In this document: positions 55,411 through 64,000 of the stretch, piece after piece
How positions within the stretch are numbered: the first letter of the stretch is position 1
How the letters are laid out: each line of letters begins with the position of its first letter
Assembly: GCA_022829145.1 (NCBI GenBank)
Contig: CM040741.1
Location: 50,128,180-50,192,179 of the forward strand
Origin: Albula goreensis
Lineage: Eukaryota; Chordata; Actinopteri; Albuliformes; Albulidae
Reading direction: 5' to 3'
Length of the DNA stretch: 64,000 bases
Translations under genes and position numbers: made by a program
Notes under the pieces: generated by a model
Databases searched by the model: none
The model's input: only the letters and a program-made list of their open reading frames with translations
What the model was told of the DNA's origin: nothing

Positions 55411-58400
55411 ATTTATTGTTTTGTGTTTTCATTATTTTGTTTACCCCTTCTACATTACAATTGTGCCTCAGCTGTATTGTACAATGTCATACACTTTTCC
55501 CTGTGAACCATACATTGGTATCATAACAATACATAGACGTTGTGGAAATGTTTTCACACTGTTCGAATATGTGCACATTGGGATGTATTCAACATAAGGC
55601 AGGTTTTTTTTTTTTTTTTTTAAAGGTAAAAGCAACAGTATGGATACCCATGGGGGTCATTATTAGACATTCTTTTTGACAAAGTGAATAACTGTTGGCT
55701 ATTTAAATCCCTTTTACACCCTTGCTTGCTTTTCATGCTAATCCATTTCTGAATTGGTGAGAGGAGACCCATGAGAGTGCTAAGAGATCGCTGTGACTCA
55801 GAGCCAATACATCCTGCTGTTTTTTTTTTGTCAAAAAGGGCTTTTATTAAATTTAGACCTCATTTATTAGCATGCAGCCTAAATGACTACCAGATATGAA
55901 ATTGCTCTGTGGTTGAGACTGGTCGGGGGTCGAATCTCAGTTCTGTCTCAGCAGTATGTGCATGGTAGGGAGCTGGGAGGCACTGTGCTTTTTATTTCCT
56001 TTTCATTTGGCTTCTCAGAGAGAGAAGATGACCCACCCCCCCAACACCCCCGCAACTCCCACACCTCCTGTGACCAGATTATCAGCAGTCAAGCAGGAAT
56101 CAATTAAACAATTGATTAAATGTGTGGAAGACTTTCCCCTCTCCATGTCTCCCTCTCTGTTTCGATACAATGGTGCAATATCGGCAGGACAAACTGAAGT
56201 TGTGTTGCAGAAGCAATCATATAGCCTACAACATGTAATTACAGGCAGTGCTTGATCTGTGAAAGAGAAAACTATGCAACTCCTCTGGAATTTTTATTTG
56301 CTTCCACTGTGGGATCTCTGACCTCCAGAATGGCACCTTACTGTGATGTGAATAATTGAATAGGCGCGTAGGCTACCTATGCAAAAATACCTGTATCTCA
56401 CTTACATTCATTGCTGTTTATTATGTTATTTGAAGCAATGGTTTGAAAATATGCTTAAAATTGACATTAGGAATTATGTGCATGATTTTGCACTTGAATG
56501 TTCTGGCACCTTTGGACCAATCAAATGGCAGTCTTCTGCTCTTTTGTGCCAGAAGACAACTACTCACCAGGTCATCAAAAGCTGCCTCATTAGTCCAGTT
56601 CATCCTCATTGATGTCAATATATTTAGAATTCAGAGCCGGTCCTCAATGAGTGCAGCTGCCTCACAACGGCAATGTTTCTTCCATCCCAGTGAACTCTAC
56701 TGAGACCACAATGTGTCCTTGGGTCTGAGGAAGATGGTAGCAATGAAAACCATTATCAAGCTAGGGAAGAAAAAAAAGCAATTTGGGAAGTCCTCCTCTT
56801 TCCTGAGCGGAAGCTCTTATCAGCTCTCTGGGTTTCCGAGGACTTTCCTCCTGGGCTGCATATATAAGAGGTGGAACTGAGAGAAAACTGTACCACATGA
56901 AACTTCCAGAAAGTTAAGCAGGTCATGACTCCCACATGCCGATAAGGGGAGCAGTTCATACAACTTAAAATGGGTAGAAAATATAACAATTTTCCCATTC
57001 TCCCTATCAGAATTACTGTGCTGCCAGTCAAAATATCTAGAGAATACCTGATCTGATAACTACCTGTCTGTCGCTGTTTTCTCTCCGGCAATGACCCATT
57101 TCTGGAGCAGCAAGGGCACAGTGTTATTGAAATACAGTGACTTTCTGTAAAAGTCTGCATGTACATTGCAGATATTTTAATTACAGTGTGTTTTATGGCT
57201 TGTATAAAGATTCCAAATTACACATATAATAATAGGATTAAGCAACTGCATCTACATCTTACAACTGGAGAGAGATTTGTTGATACAAATGCAGCAGAGA
57301 CATAATGTTTCTATCACTGAAACAAACTTTTTTTGATCAAATATGCATTAAAATAACCATACCAAATCCCAATAAACAAATTAACAACAGAACCTGGAAG
57401 AATAATTTCATGTTACCCCTTTGCCATGTTATTTTTCATTATAATTTTCATTTATGCTGCAATAAGTACTTCAGTTTCAGACAAAACTGAAAGTGAAAAA
57501 ATAATTTAATAATTTAAAAATACGTTTTCAGAAGGGGAAATTTGTGTGTTTGCAAGTTGTCTTACAATTATGAAAACCTGACACATACCTGATTTTCAAC
57601 AGGGGACAGATAGCAGGTGTTTATGATCATGGCTAGGGACTGATTTAACTGAGATGACAAGTGGTCCTTAAGAACCCTTTTAGACACATCCGAATGGTAA
57701 GTCATTCACAGCACAAGCAGGCAGCAGTGAATATTGCAAATCACTAGGGGGCAGAAAAATGACTAAAAATGATTACCTAAAGACGAGAAAAATTAAACTC
57801 ACATGAACTTTTAACTGGGACAACTGATTTTCACTGTTTCCTCCTCCCTCTCATTTAATGCTGTAGTTATAAAATTAACGAGCCTGTAATCTCTGTTCCT
57901 GGACACAGTGAAGCTGTCAGCACTCACAATTTAGGACATGCTCTGGGTCATCTCGTAATTTGCACCTAACATTTGGTGAATCAAGGAGGTCCTGTGCAGG
58001 TTTACAACTCCAGGCCGTGCAAGCTGCTTGCCACAACAAGAGATTTAATTCATTCAACTAAGGACTAAGGTCCCCTGCCAAGAGAACTACATGTACCTGC
58101 AAGGTGAGATTTTTTCTCACATCTCTGAAGTGAATAGCAAAGTCATTTTTAACAATACGATTAATTACAAATTTTAAATTTCTTGGCAAACCTTGATTTT
58201 AAAATGATGAAACCTTAACTTACACTGCTCTTTTGAATTTACTAACCTTGGGTCTGAGAGTTCATCTTAATGCTGTTTCCTGTTGGAAACATTTCATGCA
58301 TTCAGTGAGAATTTTATGACAGTCCAATGTCATTGCACGGTGCAATGATACCATATTATGATAACATATCACATTACATTGAAATAACTGGTGCATTTTC

Positions 58401-59849
58401 TACTTAAAAACCCAGACTTGAGTTATACCTTTGTCAGGGCTACAGTCATTTTACAGCAGTGTGTAATGCAATCATTGCAGGCATGCAACTGTCACATTGT
58501 ATTTGTGTGAAACTAATGCTACATAGTTTTACAACAAACATGGCATAACTCAGAGTAAAATGCTCCATTTTGGCCGAGTTTGGGCCATTAAATCAGACCT
58601 GTCTGATCTCCCTCTGATTTGACAAGGACTTTAGGGACACCAAATGATTCATTTTGCTCTTGACTGCTCATGGCTTTAGGGAAGACCATGTTCATGTACA
58701 ACTTTTTGTCAAAGTCATTGGAGGCCAGTCTGAAGACCGTGAGTAAATACGTTTTTTAATCGGACCCTACTTAATCACAAGAGGCGATCAGGAAGAGGCT
58801 TGTGGTGTTCCCAGCTGGCTTTGGGTGGTTATTATGAGCGCTATCCTCGATCAGACAGGTGGACCATCTGAAATGAAGCTTAATGGAGGATTTCTCATCC
58901 AGAGGTCCTGCTCTGCTGTGGATGGATGAGGTCAGACAGGGCCCCAGGAAATAAAACCCCAGAGAAAAAAACCCTACTGCAGTTCTTGTAGTTGTTACTG
59001 TGGGATATGGCATTGGTGTGGTTTTTTTCCCCCCTCAAATTTATGTTACATAATATCATTGTGCATAATCATTACAATGCCCTACAGATAAAGAAAAATG
59101 AGTTATTGCGAAATCAATACCACAGCAAGTTAATTAGGCCTGTTTTTGCATAATTTTGTCTTCTGACAGAAATGGCGGAAAGCCAGTAGAGACAAAATAG
59201 GAAGCAGCAATGCAATACTAGCTTTATCTTTGACTTCATTGCCCAATTAAATTTTTGTTACACTACACCAGAGTGTGATCCTGACCTGGAGTTACCTGTC
59301 CTGAATCCACACATGGCCTTGCTGCAGTGTTATTGCTTATTGTTCCATCAAAACCACATCTTATATAGAGCTACAGTCAGGGTGTTGGCCATGGTTCCTG
59401 TATGAGCTGAATTCTAAAGAGCGTATGCATGTGTAAAGCACAGAGAGTTGCAGTGCTCATGTTCAGCCTGCATAAGACTTTCTCTGCGAGTCTGTGAAGC
59501 CACAATTTTAAGATCTCCCCACCCCTATTTCAATTCAGCAGACTCTTATACGTGGGTACCATAGTACAACACAATCAAATGTGAAAATAATGTTCAAACA
59601 TTGTAGAGATCACAACAGAAAATTTCAGAGCAATGCATGTTAGGAACGTGATATTGGTGGGATGGCTGAAGGCGGCATTCTCCTGTACCCTGATAAAATA
59701 AAGAATTGAATTCAGCTGAGAGTGTTTCAGTCTGCGAGCAAATCCAGATTCTTTCCCCCACAGAGTTCAATTAATGTTGTTCAAAATGTTCTCAGATGCT
59801 TTGATACGTGCTCCTCCACAATTCAAAGAGAGATGCGACCCATTTCATG

Positions 59850-59854
59850 AGTGT

Positions 59855-59888
<34 letters not shown>
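59850..59888. repeat. (GT)n microsatellite
   Basis: About 19 GT units with one GTAT interruption. Confidence 0.95.
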
Positions 59889-60299
59889 CACCCTCAACAC
59901 CCCCCTCCCCACCTCCACTGCTACTCCCCAGGAGTCTGGGCCCTTTGAGAGACACATAGAGGAAGACATTATTATTATCACATAATTATTGTCATATTTT
60001 TATCACTGTTTTATTTTTATATTCATTAATTAATGTTTCTCCCTGCTATTCTTCCCATTGTTGGCTGTGCCTACTCCAAACATGTGCTGTGGCAATGCAA
60101 TACCTTGTGCTGCACTGGTAAAAAAGGTGGTGTAGAGAGAGAGAGAGGGGGGGGTGGCTGCAATGTGGTCACTGTGAGACAGGTGAAGTTTCAACAGGAG
60201 ATTCACCCTCTCCTACATTGTGAAGATTATAAATTATTGAAAAAGTTTCATGTCCTTCCTACAATTTGAGAACAAGCTTTATAAACAAAAAATGTCTGA

Positions 60300-60562
60300 C
60301 ACACTGGGAGAGTGCAGGACCACTGACACAACAGCCTGAGGGACAGTGAACACACCACTCTGATCCTAAGACAGTTTGCTTTTGTGTATACTGTATTTTA
60401 GTTACATGTTCTTATTGGTGTTAGTACTGTTTTCATCTATTCTCTAATGAATTCCCCACACAAATCCTGCTATTCTTGCTGTGTACTGTATTTTTATGCT
60501 CTGGAAAATACGATGCCAAGTACCTATCTTATCAATAAAGCTGATTTTAATTTCAATTCAAC
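60300..60562 (+). mobile_element. Probable LINE 3' fragment ending in AATAAAGCTGA tail
   Basis: The stretch ends tatcttatcaataaagctgattttaatttcaattcaa, very like the 3' ends of fish LINEs that finish in (gaatt)n after an AATAAAG. Upstream it has tgtatactgtatttt and gtgtactgtattttta motifs typical of such 3' UTRs. No reverse-transcriptase coding sequence was found upstream. It could instead be the end of an unrelated transcript. Confidence 0.4.
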
Positions 60563-63500
60563 GAGGGAGAGATAAAATATAGAATGTGACATTGAGAAAC
60601 AAGAGGAATGAGTTTTTTAATCTCTTAAATAATATAGCATTAAGCGAGAGAGGGGCAGAGACCCAGCAACTTTATGGAGGAAGATGTTTTCATGTCTCAG
60701 CTCTGTTTGTAGAGTAGCTTCTCAGCATCAATTTGCAGACAGTACAAGCGGCCATTCGCCCAGCCCCAGCTGGGAGTCCTGCCTGTACACTGGTCCTCTG
60801 GCTTAATAATGCATAACCAGAGACTGTTTATGCACAGCGGAATAAATCAGGAACAAAATTCATTCCCAAGCCCCCAAGAGCAGCAGCTCGGCATATTTCT
60901 CACACTTTTTTTGGAGGTAGATTATACAATAAATTATATCTTACCATGTCTCCATTGATTGATTTTAAATAGACTGATTCTCAATCATAGTAATGTTTGG
61001 AGAGCTTCTCTCTTAGAGGTATAGCCTAAATGATAAGTTATTGCCTGTTAATGCTACTTTCCTATTTAAATCATTTTTAAAATATGTGGAAAAATACACA
61101 AATGTAATTTTATCTGCTCATTCATCATGTGAAATTGCCTAGTAGGAGATGAAATCATTTACTTTTTATGTTCTGTTGTTTAATTCTTTATTAGTCTAAT
61201 CTTCAAGAAACTTTTTAAATGGCTCTGAACAGCTTCCTTTTGGCTGAAGTGATAATTCAGTGTAGCACTTTTTGGATAGGCTTCTGAAAGAGCACACACA
61301 TTAAACAGCAATGACACTCTGAAGTACTTGGAGCAAGATGAGAAACTTAAACTAAACACACATGAGACAAAGGTAATGTTAAATCCACGAACAATAACTT
61401 CTGTTAAGATGCAATATTTCAGCAATACATAATTCATGTGTGCTTAGGTGTAGATTTGATAGAGCTGGCAGTGCGTTTTGGATCTTAATAGGTTGACAGG
61501 GATTGAGGGGAGATGAATATTCCATTATGTGCTATACTGTAGAACTTGAGGAGTTTTATATTAGTGCTTGGAGGATCCAAGAATGTCAGCACTATAAGCG
61601 CACGATATCATCCAGTGACTCAGAGTTATCAGTGTTCATGTAATGGTATTGTCAGGAGGCAGCCTGACTGAGAAGTAGTCAGCTTAGCTGGGCTGGAGTT
61701 GTTGGGGGAACTGTTTAATTAGGATGAGCAGTTGCACACAGTGCTGGAGCTAATTAAAAGACTGGTGAATACCTGGCCATTGCAGATTAGAGTGGCAGCT
61801 GGCACCCATCAGTTACTACACCACGGGGAGAGTTTTGGTTAAGTGTGATGGGGAGTGCGTGTGTAGTGTTTGTGTTGCATTTTTTGTGTGTTATGTGATG
61901 CCATTGGGCTTAGCTGGCGGTGGACTGGAGGATGGGGTGATGCAGAGCTGAACCTGTGGAGAGAGAAGGAGAGATGTTGAGAAGAGGAGCTGGTGCAGCA
62001 TCGGACCCCTTTGAATGTGAGAAGGGGAGTGACATCCTCAGTGTAGTAAGGAACATCCACACTGGCTTTTCTGTATTTCAGGGTGCATGTGTCCCAAATG
62101 GGACAGGGGTCCAGGGTACTGATCAGCTACATTCCTCTCAACGTCAGTGTGGTGGACAGGTTGCAGAGGAAGAGCAGAGTACCTTGGAGAGCCACCAGGA
62201 GGACCAAAGAAGCGCGCTGGGCAGTTGTGGCAATGTGCCCCTCTTTCATTGGTTTTCTTTTTTATCTGGGGATGTAGGACAGATGTAAGTCCTGCCACAG
62301 CAATGCTTTCATTTTTTAACTGTCTTTCCCTTCGATGGCCAAGAGCAGTTCCCCCAAAGCATGGATGAGTGCAGAAATGGGCTAGAGTGCGGAGTAAACC
62401 TGCAGTGGTCAATGCGTGTGCTTTGTGCAGGGGTTAGCCTTAACTGTGTGTTATCTCTCAGATAGGTGACTTATGTTGCTCAGCAATGTCAATGCCTGGG
62501 CTGAAGATTGCTTGATACCAATGACTCAGGGATGTCATCATTTGTCTCGCTGAGCCTTCTTTACTCTTATTGTGGATACCAACAGTGGATGAGAGAGAGT
62601 CATGGGTATTCCACGTGTGGTGTGTGATGGGGGGGTGGGGGGTGGGGGGTGTGAAATGAATAAAAACAGTGGGGTGTTTGTGTGTCTCTGCTGCTGTCAT
62701 TATAGTACACACAAATAGATCACAGCGCAGTAAATGAGTATCCAGCCAAAAATAGTGCAGAGTGTATTCTTTCAAGAGATAAAAATGCATTATGCAGTAA
62801 GCATAAATCGTACCGCCAATAAGAAAGGACTTAAAGGCTTATTTATAGCAGACAGGAGACTGGACACTTTGGATTCTGTAAAAATAACTTCTCAGTTTGA
62901 ATTCCTCCACCAACACAGTCAAATCTTCATTTGGAGATTTGATACCTGAACATTACACTGACTTTGTGTTTTGCTGACATCATAGGCAATATATGCCTAA
63001 GGTATAGTGTCTACAATGTGACAAACAGTGAACACTATTTGCCATGTGAATGAAGGAGTCACGTGTGCAATCGTTTTCCTGCTAAATCGATGGAAGAAGT
63101 TTGCTTGGTGGGGCTGGTAATATCAATTCAATTGGGGAAAAGGAGAAAATGTCCTGTGCTCACCTTGGGGGGCTGCTATAGGTCATCTTGTCCATCTGAA
63201 CAGTGTGTTTCCACCATGTCCTTAGTTCATCTCCCGGAGTGCAGGGATATTGTAGAAGTTGGGATATCTCTTGGGCCATGCAGGGTGAAGCTGGACTTTG
63301 AAACCCGGATTGTTTCTGTTTCCGTTGGTTAGCATTATTCCCCAGATTCACCCTCCCACACTCTGGCTCTAAAAATTGAGACATCAAAGCCACGACCAAG
63401 GAAGAAAAGAACCCGCGGCAGACATGAGGAGAGAAGGAGGGACGCCGTGGAGGCTGAGTGTATTTGCATATTGTCTTTGTTTGAAAAGCCTCTGCTTCGT

Positions 63501-64000
63501 CAAGAGCCTCCAACTTGCCTCACAGACGAAGAATGCTCCCTCTCCTTGCTCTTAATTAGTTTCTTAATTAGCAGAGTGCTTTTAAACTGCACTAATAGTA
63601 CATGGCTTTCAGATGCATGGGGGATGAATATGCATTGTGTGACAAAGAGCTACTGATGAACTGGTCATATTTTTTGTGTTGATGATTTTTCTGTTGTTTG
63701 TGAATGCTGGCTGAACTGAACAAGCGAAAAGAATAAGTAGCAAACCGTGAAATGTGACGTACATTCCTTCAGAAATGGCTATTGTACTTAAGATGAATGC
63801 CTTTCTGTTCACACAACCCTTTGGCTGATGGTCTCATTTCCTGTGCTCTCTGCTATTGTGGCTATTGTAAATGGGCAGACTGGAGTCCTTGCTGTGATGA
63901 TGAAGGTTTTGATAAAAAGGTCTGATGATATGTCATACATGGTCTGAACACAGCACTGAGGTTTGCTTCCCCTTTATTTTCTCTGTGTAGAGACTGAAGC

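Larger units (their letters stand above)
49831..64000. other. Gene-free right flank
   Basis: About 14 kb without an identifiable exon. It contains the Tc1 remnant, a LINE tail, simple repeats, a G-rich run (62629-62649) and several segments of balanced composition rich in homeodomain-type motifs (for example 60700-60900, 61700-61770 and 63480-63650). An unrecognised 117-codon ORF lies at 52137-52490. The pattern suits a regulatory region next to a gene outside the window. Confidence 0.5.

Noticed and set aside
55915-55945. tRNA B-box-like gggtcgaatct, possible SINE head
   Set aside because: No matching A box, tail or target duplication was found around it.
61839-62412. Overlapping ORFs of 73-124 codons that might be exons of a neighbouring gene
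   Set aside because: Frames on both strands are similar in length, no family motif is present and splice sites do not define a consistent exon.

Overview
The window is vertebrate nuclear DNA, most likely from a ray-finned fish (probably a teleost). It has split genes with GT-AG introns, mostly 0.1-2 kb long, AT-rich intergenic DNA, microsatellites, small inverted-repeat DNA transposons and LINE tails of fish type. Four protein-coding genes can be reconstructed exon by exon. Every splice junction keeps frame and the proteins match vertebrate families known to me. The species call is an inference; the gene calls are not in doubt.

Layout. (1) 1-5378: left flank and probable crkl 3' UTR, with a long fold-back repeat, a hAT-type MITE and an unexplained CpG-rich patch. 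(2) 5379-12641, minus: crkl, 3 coding exons, 303 aa, an SH2-SH3-SH3 adaptor. (3) 12642-19871: divergent intergenic region with the crkl promoter, an unexplained 204-codon ORF, a complex fold-back and a 200-bp duplicated segment. (4) 19872-31196, plus: med15, 18 coding exons, 816 aa, a Mediator tail subunit with a KIX domain, glutamine-rich and Gln-Ala tracts and a conserved C-terminal domain. (5) 31782-35681, minus: ccdc74, 7 coding exons, 309 aa, a coiled-coil protein, tail-to-tail with med15 and with an RFX X-box upstream. (6) 37972-48987, minus: smpd4 (neutral sphingomyelinase 3 family), 19 coding exons, 824 aa, with a 5' non-coding exon near 49.7 kb. (7) About 49.8-64 kb: no recognisable gene. 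It holds a decayed Tc1-like transposase, a probable LINE tail, simple repeats and several segments that look like conserved regulatory DNA.

The four genes are housekeeping or signalling loci and do not form a pathway. The interest of the block is its linkage: in human, CRKL and MED15 lie at 22q11.2 and SMPD4 and CCDC74A/B at 2q21, so the arrangement looks ancestral. I found no bacterial, viral or defence-type system and nothing that looks like a wholly new biological system. The better second-look items are the (Gln-Ala)n tract of med15, the X-box upstream of ccdc74, the alternative exon and long polypyrimidine tract of smpd4, an in-frame retainable smpd4 intron, and the fold-back and duplicated repeats.
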